52,135 nt of DNA, from the NCBI GenBank assembly GCA_018817915.1, contig JAHISX010000040.1, forward strand, positions 1 to 52,135, given 5' to 3'. Made by a program: the position numbers and the translations under genes. Positions 25,690 to 35,509 of the stretch are shown piece by piece. Below the pieces are notes generated by a model that did no database searches, was not told the DNA's origin, and was given only the letters and a program-made list of their open reading frames with translations. The stretch's first letter is position 1. Each line of letters starts with the position of its first letter. Source of the DNA: Bacillota bacterium (GTDB lineage Bacteria > Bacillota_I > Bacilli_A > Acholeplasmatales > Acholeplasmataceae).

Positions 25690-27708
25690 CTATTCTCCTT
25701 TGTTGACTTTTTTGATTGCATCTTTAATCATTTGATCATCGGCAACACTAGGGATTGTTATCATTGAATTGTTATCCATATCATTATATTGTTTTGCAAC
25801 TTCAATGGCGTGTTCATTTCTTGCCCAAGATCTTCTAGATACACCTGCCATCACATCATATAACATGGCTGATTGTAAAATCTCGTCTGTACGAGTTGAA
25901 CCATCTAAAACCATACCATAACCACCATTGATGACTTTACCAATACCAACACCACCACCATTATGCAATGCGACTAAGCTCATACCTCTTGAGGCATTAC
26001 CTAAAGCAACTTGGGTAGCCATATCGGCCATGACATTAGACCCATCTTTGATGTTCGATGTTTCTCTAAATGGACTATCAGTCCCTCCAGTATCATGATG
26101 GTCTCTACCGAGCATGATTGGTCCAACTTCTTTATTTCTGACCATTTCATTAAACTTAAGTGCAATCTTCAATCTACCGTATGCATCTTGATAAAGAATT
26201 CTTGCTTGAGTCCCAACAACAAGTTTGTTTTTCTTTGCATCTCTAATCCATTGATAATTGTCTAAATCTTGGAATCTTCTTTCATAATCGATTGCTTCCA
26301 TAGCCGCTAAATCAGTCTTTTCTAAATCTATGGGATTTCCTGATAGGCAAACCCATCTAAATGGACCATAGCCATAATCAAATAAGATCGGCCCCATAAT
26401 ATCTTCAACATAAGATGGATAAATAAAACCATCTAGGTCATTTTCTTTATTCTTACAAATCTCAGTAATACCTGAATCGTAGACTGCTTTTAAAAAACTA
26501 TTACCATAATCGAAAAAATAAGTACCTTTGTCTACGAGCACTTGGATAACTAAGTAATGTTTCTTCAAACTTTTGTTAACCATTTGAATAAATGATTCTT
26601 TATCTTCTTTTAACTGATATGTTCTTTCTTCAAAAGTTAAGCCTTGTGGACAATATCCACCATCATAAACTGCATGACAACTGGTCTGGTCACTTAATAG
26701 ATCAATGTGGTTATTGTGTTTGACTGCATAATCCAAAAGATCGACAATATTTCCATGAAATGCGATTGCTTTATTTTCACCTTTTTTAATTGAAAGACTT
26801 GCAGCATCCAATGCTTCTTTAGGTGTTTTTGCAATCATGGAAACCCAACCTTGATTAAGTCTTGTTTCAATGCGTGAAAGGTCTACTTCAGCAATAATAC
26901 CTACACCACCGGCAATTTCAATCGCTTTACCTTGAGCACCACTCATACCACCTAGACCAGAGGAAACAAATAACTTGCCCTTAAGATTACTCTTAGGATC
27001 AATATTTAATTTCATGCGTCCAGCATTCAGTAATGTTGAATAAGTTCCATGAACAATACCTTGTGGTCCAATATACATCCAACCACCCGCAGTCATCTGT
27101 CCGTAATTAGCAACACCAAGTGCAGCAGCTCTTTGGAAACCTAGTGCATGATCATATTGTCCTATCATCAACCCATTGGTAATGATAACTCTTGGTGAAT
27201 GTTTGCTTGATTTAAATAATCCTAGAGGATGGCCAGATAAGATAACAAGTGTCTGTTCATCATTCATGATTTCTAAATATTTTTTAACGAGATGGTATTG
27301 CATCCAGTTTTGAAAAACTTGACCTGTTTCACCATAAGTCACAAGTTCATATGGATAAAGAGCAACCTCGAAATCAAGGTTGTTATCAATCATCACTTGG
27401 AATGCTTTACCTTCAATGGTTTGCCCTTGATATTGTTCAATTGGTTTCCCATGAATTCTAAATCGAGGTCTGAAGCGGTAACCATAAATTCTACCTTTTG
27501 AGAATAACTCATTTGCAAACTCTACAGCCATCTTTTCATGCCAAGCTTTAGGAATGTATCTTAAAGCATTCTTAATTGAAAGTTCAATTTCAGATGGACT
27601 CAAAATTAATTCTCTTTTAGGTGCTCTTCTGATCTTTGGATCGAAAATAGGATCTTCGGGTAAACTTGAAAATAGAAGATCTAATCCGATTTCAGATGGT
27701 TTATTCAT
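25690..27708 (-). CDS. hutU: Urocanate hydratase
   Basis: A 672-residue protein with the length and motifs of urocanase: YETGQ-type YGETGQVFQNW, SGHPLG, NGLMIG, GGWMYIGPQGIVHGT, the NAD-site stretch SSGLGGMSGAQ and DQTSCHAVYDGGYCP. It hydrates urocanate to imidazolonepropionate using tightly bound NAD. I start it at the ATG at 27708, which overlaps the hutH stop by 8 bases and has AAAGGGG nine bases upstream; readings starting further upstream would lie inside hutH. Confidence 0.96.
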   Translation of the reverse strand: MNKPSEIGLDLLFSSLPEDPIFDPKIRRAPKRELILSPSEIELSIKNALRYIPKAWHEKMAVEFANELFSKGRIYGYRFRPRFRIHGKPIEQYQGQTIEGKAFQVMIDNNLDFEVALYPYELVTYGETGQVFQNWMQYHLVKKYLEIMNDEQTLVILSGHPLGLFKSSKHSPRVIITNGLMIGQYDHALGFQRAAALGVANYGQMTAGGWMYIGPQGIVHGTYSTLLNAGRMKLNIDPKSNLKGKLFVSSGLGGMSGAQGKAIEIAGGVGIIAEVDLSRIETRLNQGWVSMIAKTPKEALDAASLSIKKGENKAIAFHGNIVDLLDYAVKHNNHIDLLSDQTSCHAVYDGGYCPQGLTFEERTYQLKEDKESFIQMVNKSLKKHYLVIQVLVDKGTYFFDYGNSFLKAVYDSGITEICKNKENDLDGFIYPSYVEDIMGPILFDYGYGPFRWVCLSGNPIDLEKTDLAAMEAIDYERRFQDLDNYQWIRDAKKNKLVVGTQARILYQDAYGRLKIALKFNEMVRNKEVGPIMLGRDHHDTGGTDSPFRETSNIKDGSNVMADMATQVALGNASRGMSLVALHNGGGVGIGKVINGGYGMVLDGSTRTDEILQSAMLYDVMAGVSRRSWARNEHAIEVAKQYNDMDNNSMITIPSVADDQMIKDAIKKVNKGE

Positions 27709-29227
27709 TGACATCTTCCCCTTTAAAAACATAACTCTCAAATTCATGTTCTATCAGCATCTGTTCTATTTGATGTAAGTATGGATACATGACTTCATCA
27801 TGCGTGATCATTGGAATGTGTTTTCTAATATATGTATATGCCTTATCCGTTTTATCGCCTAATTGAGCCTTTTCTCTAAAATCAATTGCTTGAGCTGCTG
27901 TCAGCAATTCCATGGCAATAACCTTTCTAGAATTCTCTAAAATGGACTTTGCTTTTCTTGCAGAAATGGATCCCATAGATACATGATCTTCTTGATTTGC
28001 TGACGATGGAATTGAGTCTACAGATGCAGGATGAGCAAGTACTTTGTTTTCACTTACTAAAGATGCTGCAGTATATTGAACAATCATGAATCCGGAATTC
28101 AATCCTGAATGTTTAGCTAGAAATGGAGGCAAACCATTAGATAGGTTAGGGTTTACCATCCGCTCTATTCTTCTTTCACTAATACCTGCAAGTTCAGCTA
28201 CTGCAATACCTAAATAATCGAATGCTAGAGCTAATGGTTCTCCATGAAAATTACCTGCGCTAATTGCCAGTTCTTCATCTTCAAAAAGGATTGGATTATC
28301 TGTTACAGCATTCATTTCTCTTTCAACAATATCTAAGATATGTTCTAGTGCATCAGTAACAGCACCATGCACTTGTGGTGCACATCTTAAGCTATATGCA
28401 TCTTGAACACGAAGCTCGTTTTGATGGGTAATATGCTTGCTGTTGTTTAAATTATCTCTCATTTCTTGAGCTGCTTTAATCTGTCCTTTTTGTCCTCTGA
28501 CTTCTTGTATCCTTGGATCAAAGGCATTAATAACTCCACCTAAAGCTTCCATTGCCATAGATAATGATAAATTTGCAAACTTAAGTAATCTGATACTATC
28601 ATACAAAACCAATCCACCAATCGCACTCATTGCTTGTGTGCCATTGATCAGACTTAAACCTTCTTTTGCAAATAGTTCATCAATAGGTTTGATATCAGCT
28701 TTCTTAAAAGCTGATAAAGTATCCATTCGATTGCCTTCATAATAGACTTCGCCGAGGCCAATGATCGGTAAACTCATATGTGAAAGTAATGCTAAATCTC
28801 CACTAGCACCTAAACTACCTTTTTCAAAAACAACAGGAATCACATTTTTATTTAACATCTCCATCAATTTATCAATGGTGCATAAACGAATACCACTATA
28901 TCCTTTTATTAACGCATTAATTCTTAGAACCATCATTGCACGAACGATGTCGATAGGCAAAGGATCACCAACACCACATGCATGACTCATCAATAAATTA
29001 GCTTGAAGCTTCTTCACTTGATGCTTATCAATAATGATATTTGCTAAATGTCCAAAACCAGTATTAATTCCATATACTGCTCTGCCATCTTCAACAACTT
29101 TTTCGACAAAAAGGCTAGCTTTTTGAACTAGCTCTTGACTTGATTTGGCAATCGAAACCTTTTTGTGATTTCTTGCTACTTGATGTAACATTTCTAAAGA
29201 TAAAGATTGACCGTCTAAAATAATCAT
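27701..29227 (-). CDS. hutH: Histidine ammonia-lyase
   Basis: A 508-residue lyase. A141-S142-G143 in GSLGASGDLA forms the MIO prosthetic group; Y52 in YGINTGFG is the catalytic tyrosine. It deaminates histidine to urocanate, the first step of the operon. The ATG has GAGGTG upstream. It is the first gene of a five-gene unit with all junctions shorter than 10 bases or overlapping, and a cre-like site lies 50 bases ahead of its start. Confidence 0.96.
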   Translation of the reverse strand: MIILDGQSLSLEMLHQVARNHKKVSIAKSSQELVQKASLFVEKVVEDGRAVYGINTGFGHLANIIIDKHQVKKLQANLLMSHACGVGDPLPIDIVRAMMVLRINALIKGYSGIRLCTIDKLMEMLNKNVIPVVFEKGSLGASGDLALLSHMSLPIIGLGEVYYEGNRMDTLSAFKKADIKPIDELFAKEGLSLINGTQAMSAIGGLVLYDSIRLLKFANLSLSMAMEALGGVINAFDPRIQEVRGQKGQIKAAQEMRDNLNNSKHITHQNELRVQDAYSLRCAPQVHGAVTDALEHILDIVEREMNAVTDNPILFEDEELAISAGNFHGEPLALAFDYLGIAVAELAGISERRIERMVNPNLSNGLPPFLAKHSGLNSGFMIVQYTAASLVSENKVLAHPASVDSIPSSANQEDHVSMGSISARKAKSILENSRKVIAMELLTAAQAIDFREKAQLGDKTDKAYTYIRKHIPMITHDEVMYPYLHQIEQMLIEHEFESYVFKGEDVNE

Positions 29228-29277
29228 GGTTCACCTCAAGTAAAAACTATAATTTTTATTGCTTAAAAATATGATAA

Positions 29278-29307
29278 TGATAACGCTTTCTTTATAGATT
29301 TATTTTA
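29278..29307 (-). promoter_or_regulatory. cre-like site and probable promoter of the hut operon
   Basis: The minus strand reads AGAAAGCGTTATCA (29278-29291), matching the CcpA cre consensus TGWAANCGNTNWCA at 13 of 14 positions. A TAAAAT -10 candidate lies at 29302-29307; with it, the cre would sit at about +4 to +17, a repressing position. The -35 is weak. Confidence 0.6.
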
Positions 29308-29342
29308 CCACAATTATCTTTATGATATAACCCCCTAGCATC

Positions 29343-29376
29343 ATAAAAAAAGGATACAGTGCATAGCACTACATCC
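29343..29376 (-). terminator. Intrinsic terminator after ptsI
   Basis: On the minus strand GGATGTAGTGC pairs with GCACTGTATCC around a short loop, followed by seven T. It lies about 35 bases after the ptsI stop. Confidence 0.88.
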
Positions 29377-29409
29377 CTAATCAATTTCAAACCATAGCGT
29401 ATAGCAAAA

Positions 29410-31137
29410 TCATTCCTCGGATTCTAAATGTGAATTGATATAATCAATCACTTCTTTTTCTGTTTTTAATGTTATAACATGAGAAGCAATCATCTCAAAT
29501 TCATCTATCGTGTGCGTTGTGATCATGCGCTTAATATATGGAATTGAAGCATTATTCATACTTAATTTCCTGATACCCAAACCAATGAGAACTGGTGCTG
29601 CAATCAAATCGCCACCTGATTCACCGCATACTGAGATTGGTTTTCCGGCTTTATTAAACGTATCAACAGCCATTTTAATAATTCTAAACATACTAGGTGC
29701 ATAACTTTGATAATATTTTGATACCAATGGATTCATACGATCCACAGCAGTTAAATATTGGCATAAGTCATTTGTTCCAATACTAGCAAAATCAACAATC
29801 TCTGCAACATGATCAGCTACCATAATAATGGATGGAATTTCAATCATAATACCAAATTTAAAGTCCTTGTTAAATGCAATCTTGTTTTTAATTAAATCCG
29901 TTTTAACTGATTCAAGAATTTCTTTAATTTGATAAATATCATCGATGCTGCCAACCATCGGAAACATCAACCACAAGTTACCATATATAGACGCTCTAAG
30001 TGCAGCCCTAAGTTGTATTTTAAAAAGTTCTTGATGTGTAAAAGATAAACGAATCGCTCGATTTCCTAAAAATGGGTTATCTTCTTTAGGCATATCCAAA
30101 TAGCTGAGCACTTTATCTCCACCAATATCTAAGGTTCTCAAAACAACCGGTTTCTGTTTAAATTTTTCAAGTATTTTTTTATAAACTTCAAACTGGAAAT
30201 CTTCAGATGGCATTTGTGTGTTTTCCATATATAAAAACTCAGATCTAAATAATCCTATGCCATCCACAAATTGTTCGTTTTCTAATATTTCTTGACTGAC
30301 AGAGCCAATATTCAAAGATAAATCGATGATTGTTCCATCCTTTGTCATTGGTTTTGTGTTGATATAACGTTTAACAATTTCTTGCTTAAATAAATAATCT
30401 TTTTGCTTATTTTTATAAACTTCAATCGTATCCAAATCGGGGTTCGTTATGATATTTTCTGCGGTTGCATCAACAATCATCCATTCATTTTGCTTAACTT
30501 CATTCAAAATATGATCAACACCTAAAATAGCTGGAATCTCGTAGCTTTTAGCAATAATTGCTGTGTGAGATGTTACACCTCCAACTTCAGTTATAATGGC
30601 TTGTACATTGATTCTATCAAGCGTTGCAGTATCTGATGGGTATAAATCTTGCGCAATAATCACAGAAGGTTGGTCCAATAACGATAAATTGGATTCCGGA
30701 ATACCATCAGCTATTCTTAATAACCTATTTCTAACATCTTTAAGATCAGCAATACGCTCTTTAATCAATATGTCATCAACTTGTGAAAGTAAATCAATAT
30801 ATTTGTCAAATATAACTCTGATAGCATAACGATGAGAAAAATGCTTTTCTCGTATTTGAGTATGAATTTCTTCAATAACCACTTGATCATCGACCATTTC
30901 AAGATGTGCATCAAAAATGAACGATTTGATATCATTTTTATCTTGCAGGAAATGCTTAATCTTCGAAATCTCGATATGTGCGCTTTCTCTAATACTTTTA
31001 TAGATGTCTATCTCTTTTTCAACAAGAGTTGAATCGATGATTTCTTTTTCTATTTGTGGTATATATTGCTTGTAAATATATACTCTACCTATTCCAATAC
31101 CTTGCGATACAGCATGACCTTTATGTATTGATTTCAT
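29410..31137 (-). CDS. ptsI: Phosphoenolpyruvate-protein phosphotransferase, PTS Enzyme I
   Basis: A 575-residue Enzyme I. The phosphorylated histidine is H191 in GGVTSHTAI; the PEP-binding domain has GIGLFRSEFLY, NPFLGNRAIR, MIEIPS, IGTNDLCQY and the catalytic-site VCGESGGD. It phosphorylates HPr with PEP to drive sugar uptake. HPr (ptsH) is not adjacent, which is less common. A HAD phosphatase gene lies 54 bases upstream on the same strand, and a terminator closes the unit. The presence of Enzyme I fits the cre sites in the window. Confidence 0.95.
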   Translation of the reverse strand: MKSIHKGHAVSQGIGIGRVYIYKQYIPQIEKEIIDSTLVEKEIDIYKSIRESAHIEISKIKHFLQDKNDIKSFIFDAHLEMVDDQVVIEEIHTQIREKHFSHRYAIRVIFDKYIDLLSQVDDILIKERIADLKDVRNRLLRIADGIPESNLSLLDQPSVIIAQDLYPSDTATLDRINVQAIITEVGGVTSHTAIIAKSYEIPAILGVDHILNEVKQNEWMIVDATAENIITNPDLDTIEVYKNKQKDYLFKQEIVKRYINTKPMTKDGTIIDLSLNIGSVSQEILENEQFVDGIGLFRSEFLYMENTQMPSEDFQFEVYKKILEKFKQKPVVLRTLDIGGDKVLSYLDMPKEDNPFLGNRAIRLSFTHQELFKIQLRAALRASIYGNLWLMFPMVGSIDDIYQIKEILESVKTDLIKNKIAFNKDFKFGIMIEIPSIIMVADHVAEIVDFASIGTNDLCQYLTAVDRMNPLVSKYYQSYAPSMFRIIKMAVDTFNKAGKPISVCGESGGDLIAAPVLIGLGIRKLSMNNASIPYIKRMITTHTIDEFEMIASHVITLKTEKEVIDYINSHLESEE

Positions 31138-31191
31138 TTTCTTGTCTCCTTCGACTTAAATGAGAGATTTTCTATGATGATCAACGATCAC

Positions 31192-32040
31192 CTATGATAA
31201 CAATAGTTTTTTAATCGCATATGCGATACCTTCATCATCATTGGATAACGTGATAAAATCTGCGTTTTCTAAAGCTTTAGGACTACCATTGGCCGTAGCT
31301 ATTGCCAAACCAGCAATTTCAAACATGCTAACATCATTATCATAATCACCAAATACACAAACATGATCTAAACTGATATTGAGATATTCAGCAATCTTTT
31401 TTACTGCATGACCTTTACTTACACCTGGAGATGAGATATCCGTATATCCATGACCAGAACTCATATGAATCAACTTTGTATTTTCATGAACAAATTCAAG
31501 TACTTGATGCGTTTTGGTTTCATCCATTTCATAAATTAATAATTTCTCAATCTTTGAATAATCATGTATACCATCATCATAAAGAATAATTTTTATTTCA
31601 TCTGAGTGTACTTGTCTTGCATGTATATTATATAAATTAAATCTATCAATACGTCGACTATATGGTTGAAAATAACACGCATCTCTTTTGAGAATATTGC
31701 ATTCGATATGGTTTTTAACACAAAATTCTACAACTTTTTTTGCATCCTTGGGATTGGTAAATAATTGTTGGAGCGGTTGATTAGTTGAAAGATCATCAAT
31801 TGCTGCTCCATTTGAAGAGATAATAAAATCTTTTAAACCCAAAGTTTCACTAAAGTGCTTAATCATACTAAATATTCTACCTGAAGCAATTGCAATCCGA
31901 ATGCCTTTTTCTTTGAGTAAATCAATAGCATACTTACTTTCTTCTGAAATCTGACTTTGGCTATTAAGCAGTGTGCCATCCAAATCAAATACGACGAGTT
32001 TGACATTATGAAATTTTGATTTCATCATTTCTAATTCCAT
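31192..32040 (-). CDS. Cof-type HAD-superfamily phosphatase
   Basis: A 282-residue HAD hydrolase. Motif I is VFDLDGTLLNS near 18-28, motif II SGR at about 54, and motifs III/IV are SKGHAV and GDYDNDVSM. The cap between motifs II and III is the alpha/beta type of the Cof/YbjI family that acts on small sugar phosphates or FMN-like substrates. The substrate cannot be named. It lies just upstream of ptsI and may share its transcript. GAGG stands before the ATG. Confidence 0.85.
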   Translation of the reverse strand: MELEMMKSKFHNVKLVVFDLDGTLLNSQSQISEESKYAIDLLKEKGIRIAIASGRIFSMIKHFSETLGLKDFIISSNGAAIDDLSTNQPLQQLFTNPKDAKKVVEFCVKNHIECNILKRDACYFQPYSRRIDRFNLYNIHARQVHSDEIKIILYDDGIHDYSKIEKLLIYEMDETKTHQVLEFVHENTKLIHMSSGHGYTDISSPGVSKGHAVKKIAEYLNISLDHVCVFGDYDNDVSMFEIAGLAIATANGSPKALENADFITLSNDDEGIAYAIKKLLLS

Positions 32041-32065
32041 GCTGTTTTCCTCATATCAAATAGAA

Positions 32066-32090
32066 TTTAGCCGTATAAAATACGACTAAA
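32066..32090 (-). other. Hairpin in the leader of the HAD phosphatase gene
   Basis: TTTAGCCGTA and TACGACTAAA form a 10-pair stem with one G-T pair and a five-base loop. On the minus strand it is followed by TTCTATTT, too poor in T for a good terminator. It lies 26 bases before the start codon. It may be a leader structure or mRNA stabiliser; no known riboswitch fits. Confidence 0.4.
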
Positions 32091-32214
32091 TATAGATCTT
32101 AAAAAATTCTAATTGATTCCCTTAATATTATTTTACCTTATTTTGCGTGTTTCCCATACAAATAATCACTCATGATATTATACTTCTCACATATTCCTAT
32201 GAATTTCTAATATT

Positions 32215-33129
32215 TCAAGAATATGATTGATGGTCAGCAACTAATGCTGCGAGTGCAATACTATAAAATTTACTTTCTTTAGAATCTGCTCTACTTGTTA
32301 AAACGATTGGTTTCTTAGCACCAGCAATGACACTTGCACTTTTTGCATTTGCAAGAAACATCATACTCTTATAGAAAACATTTCCAGACTCTATTTGAGG
32401 CATTAATAAGAAATCTACATCACCTGCCATAGGATCAACAATGCCCTTATGCATAGCAGCTTCTTTATTGATGGCGTTATCAATAGCAAATGGACCACCA
32501 ACGATGCAACCTTTAATGCGATCATTTTGGTTTCTTATGATTAATTCTTGTGCATCAAGGGTTGCTTGCATTTTAGGATTTACTTTTTCTACAGCAGCAA
32601 TACAACCAACGTTTGGCATTTTAATGCCTAAAGCATGAGCAATTGCTACACCATTTTCTATGATTTCTTGCTTGATTTCAACATCTGGTGCAATATTCAT
32701 CGCGCCATCGCTCATTAAAAGTAATTTATGATAAGTAGCAATCTCCATCACACTGACGTGTGAAAGTCTATTTGGGGTTCTCATTCCAAACTCTTTATCT
32801 AGTGCAGCACGTAAGATGATTGCTGTATCAACCATGCCTTTCATCAAAATGTCAGCTTTATTTTCACTAATCATTTTAACAGATGCATCGCATGCTTTTA
32901 ATTGATCAGGTAGATCAATAATCTTATAATCTTCAGCATCCATGTTTAACTTAAACATCAATTGCTTAATTTCCGTTGCATCACCAACTAATATGGCTTG
33001 TACAATACCATCTAGGACAGCCATATGAACAGCTTCTAAAACATGTTCATCATTTGCTACTGCAACAACTACTGTCTTTTTTTCTAATAGTTGTGCTCTT
33101 TTGACAATGTCTTGCATTGATTTAATCAT
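32215..33129 (-). CDS. ptb: Phosphate butyryltransferase
   Basis: A 304-residue member of the phosphate acetyl/butyryltransferase family, with VAVANDEHVLEAV near 20-32, LMKGMVDTA near 96 and SDGAMNIAPD near 140. It exchanges CoA for phosphate on butyryl-CoA to give butyryl phosphate. The neighbouring butyrate kinase makes ATP from this. I start it at 33129, where an ATG has AGGTG six bases upstream; an in-frame GTG nine bases earlier overlaps that site. It follows buk by 9 bases. No clear terminator follows. Confidence 0.93.
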   Translation of the reverse strand: MIKSMQDIVKRAQLLEKKTVVVAVANDEHVLEAVHMAVLDGIVQAILVGDATEIKQLMFKLNMDAEDYKIIDLPDQLKACDASVKMISENKADILMKGMVDTAIILRAALDKEFGMRTPNRLSHVSVMEIATYHKLLLMSDGAMNIAPDVEIKQEIIENGVAIAHALGIKMPNVGCIAAVEKVNPKMQATLDAQELIIRNQNDRIKGCIVGGPFAIDNAINKEAAMHKGIVDPMAGDVDFLLMPQIESGNVFYKSMMFLANAKSASVIAGAKKPIVLTSRADSKESKFYSIALAALVADHQSYS

Positions 33130-33138
33130 CAAATTCAC

Positions 33139-34212
33139 CTACTTATATATTTTTGCTTTTTCTTCGCCCTTAAGTACACGATAAGCACCATAGGCTAAAG
33201 CTTCCATTTCATCCTCACCTGGATAAACCATCACAGGTGCAATAAATTCAACTCTTTCTTTAATTAAATCAACTGTGTTCTTGTCATATGCTAGACCACC
33301 AGTAATGATGATCGCATCAACTTTTCCTTTGAGAACTGTACTACAACTTCCAATTTCTTTAGCAATCTGATAGCACATGACTTCATAGATAAACTTTGCT
33401 TTTGTATCACCAGCTAAAATTCTTTTTCTAATTTCAGACCCATCATTTGTCCCTAAATAGGCAACTAAACCACCTTGGCCATAATTTTTTCTTTGAATTT
33501 CTTTCAATGTATACTTCCCAGATAAAGCCATTTTATACAAGGGACCTAATGGAACTGATCCACTTCTTTCAGGTGACATCGGCCCATCGCCATCTAATGC
33601 GTTATTGACATCAATAACACGTCCATTTTTATGAACGCCAACACTGATCCCTCCCCCTAAGTGAGCGATAATTAAGTTTAGATCTTGATATTTTTTATTT
33701 AAGTCTTTACTTGCTTTGAGAGCAACTGCTTTTTGGTTAAGAGCATGAAATAAACTCATTCTTTGGATCTCAGGCATACCTGTAAATCTAGCAATATCCT
33801 CCATTTCATCAACAGCTACAGGGTCAACGATATAACTTGGTATATGATATTGATCTGCTATATGCTTAGCAATTACACATCCTAAGTTTGATGCATGTTC
33901 ACCACGAGGAGATAATTTCATGAAATCAACCATTTCATCGTTAACTTCATATGTTCCCCCTTCGATAGGCTTAAGCATACCCCCTCGACCAACAACTGCA
34001 TCAAGTGTTGCTAAATCAATTTGAGATTCCACCAGTGCCTCCATGATTGCTTTTAATCTAAAGTCATATTGTTCAATGACGTGATTAAACTGGTTAATGA
34101 CTTTTGAATCATGTCTAACACTAAAAGTAAAAACAAGCCCTTCATTTTCATAAATCGCTAGTTTTGTTGATGTAGAACCTGGATTAATGGCTAAAATGCG
34201 AAATTTTTTCAT
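33139..34212 (-). CDS. buk: Butyrate kinase
   Basis: A 357-residue member of the acetate/butyrate kinase (ASKHA) family. The phosphate loop INPGSTSTKLAI is at 9-20, HLGGGISVG near 205-213 and the adenosine-site stretch IITGGLAYD near 300. Length fits butyrate kinase rather than acetate kinase (about 400). It forms ATP and butyrate from butyryl phosphate. Gene order is buk then ptb. It lies 48 bases after the M48 protease gene and may belong to the tnaA transcript. Confidence 0.94.
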   Translation of the reverse strand: MKKFRILAINPGSTSTKLAIYENEGLVFTFSVRHDSKVINQFNHVIEQYDFRLKAIMEALVESQIDLATLDAVVGRGGMLKPIEGGTYEVNDEMVDFMKLSPRGEHASNLGCVIAKHIADQYHIPSYIVDPVAVDEMEDIARFTGMPEIQRMSLFHALNQKAVALKASKDLNKKYQDLNLIIAHLGGGISVGVHKNGRVIDVNNALDGDGPMSPERSGSVPLGPLYKMALSGKYTLKEIQRKNYGQGGLVAYLGTNDGSEIRKRILAGDTKAKFIYEVMCYQIAKEIGSCSTVLKGKVDAIIITGGLAYDKNTVDLIKERVEFIAPVMVYPGEDEMEALAYGAYRVLKGEEKAKIYK

Positions 34213-34260
34213 ATTTGCTCCTTGTAATTATATCTTTTCATACATTTATTTAATTGATGA

Positions 34261-35493
34261 CTACAGTTTTTCGATTGCTCCTAAGCGATCTGCCATAGCT
34301 GGATGTGAATAGTGCAATAAAACATAGACAGGATGAGGATTTAAATTCGAATAGTTTTCAGTAACTAAAATGCGTAATGCTGACATCATATGTTTCTTGT
34401 CAACATATTTTGTAGAGAAAGCATCGGCAGCATATTCAGCTTTTCTGCTTAAATAATTCAAAGGCATACCCAAAAGGACGTTAATAGGTTCGATTAAAAT
34501 ACTAAATAAAATCAAGCCAAACCCTAAATGGACACCTGTTAAACCAAATGCTGTTGCCAAATCTGAAGATTGCATGATTAATCCGATGACTGCAGCATAC
34601 AAACCAAAAATAATAATTTGTTGTACAAGCATACGTGGTGCATCTTTATGCATAGCATGTCCTAATTCATGAGCAAGTACAGAAAGTATTTCATCTTCTG
34701 AAAGCTTTTCAACTAACGTATCGAATAAAACAACTTCTCTTGTTTTACCTAAACCACTGAAGAATGCATTAAGTTTTGTTGATCTTTTGGATGCATCCAT
34801 AATTGAAATAGCAGTAACTTGAAAACCCACCTCTAAAGCTAGTGCTTCAATTCTAGTTCTTAAGTCTCCTTCAGGAAGTGGGGAAAGTTTATTGAATAAT
34901 TTGACGAACACCTTAACGTTTAAGATGAATATAAGAATCATAATGATGGATAGTGCTGCCCAGGCAGTTAAAACAAACAACCATAAATTATCAGTAAACT
35001 GTAAGTAGAGAAAACTAAACAATGCAACAACTGATCCACCCAAAATAGTCATAATTAATAGGTTTTTAATCATGTCAAAGAAGAAAGTCTTCTTGTTTGT
35101 TTTATTAAATCCAAATTTTTCTTCAATAACAAAAGTCGCATAATAATTGAATGGCATATTGGTAATAGATAATCCAACAACAATTAAACCAAGAAAAGAC
35201 AATGTACGAAGTGTTGGACTTAAGAACCAACTGTTTGTCCAAACTTCTATCGCACCAAAGACTCCGAAGATCAATAAGCCTAGTATTAAAAGTGTATCAA
35301 AAACCTTTGTGATCAGTCCAAATCTCATAGTTTCCATTGTATAGCTTAACCATTTACTGTATTTCTCTTCATCATATATATCTTTAACATTTTCGGGAAT
35401 TGGTTTATTTCTATTATTATAATTGAGCAAAGAAACAATTAAATCCAAAGCAAACATGACAATAATAAGTCCAACAATTAAATAGGCAATCAT
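34261..35493 (-). CDS. Ste24-like M48 membrane metalloprotease
   Basis: A 410-residue integral membrane protease. The zinc motif HELGHAMH is near residue 277-284, with the second-half EYAADAFS motif near 355-362 supplying the third zinc ligand. Several membrane helices precede it, and the N-terminal half has the 'NMPFNYYATFVIEEKFGFN' block typical of CAAX prenyl protease 1-like (Ste24/PF16491) proteins. In bacteria such enzymes usually act in membrane protein quality control. It follows tnaA by 16 bases, so the two are probably cotranscribed; the functional link is not evident. Confidence 0.88.
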   Translation of the reverse strand: MIAYLIVGLIIVMFALDLIVSLLNYNNRNKPIPENVKDIYDEEKYSKWLSYTMETMRFGLITKVFDTLLILGLLIFGVFGAIEVWTNSWFLSPTLRTLSFLGLIVVGLSITNMPFNYYATFVIEEKFGFNKTNKKTFFFDMIKNLLIMTILGGSVVALFSFLYLQFTDNLWLFVLTAWAALSIIMILIFILNVKVFVKLFNKLSPLPEGDLRTRIEALALEVGFQVTAISIMDASKRSTKLNAFFSGLGKTREVVLFDTLVEKLSEDEILSVLAHELGHAMHKDAPRMLVQQIIIFGLYAAVIGLIMQSSDLATAFGLTGVHLGFGLILFSILIEPINVLLGMPLNYLSRKAEYAADAFSTKYVDKKHMMSALRILVTENYSNLNPHPVYVLLHYSHPAMADRLGAIEKL

Positions 35494-35509
35494 AAAATCC
35501 TCCGTTTAT

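Noticed and set aside
34227-34232. Separate promoter for buk-ptb (TATAAT)
   Set aside because: Transcription from it would begin inside the ribosome binding site of buk, and there is no -35; read-through from tnaA or the protease gene is more likely.
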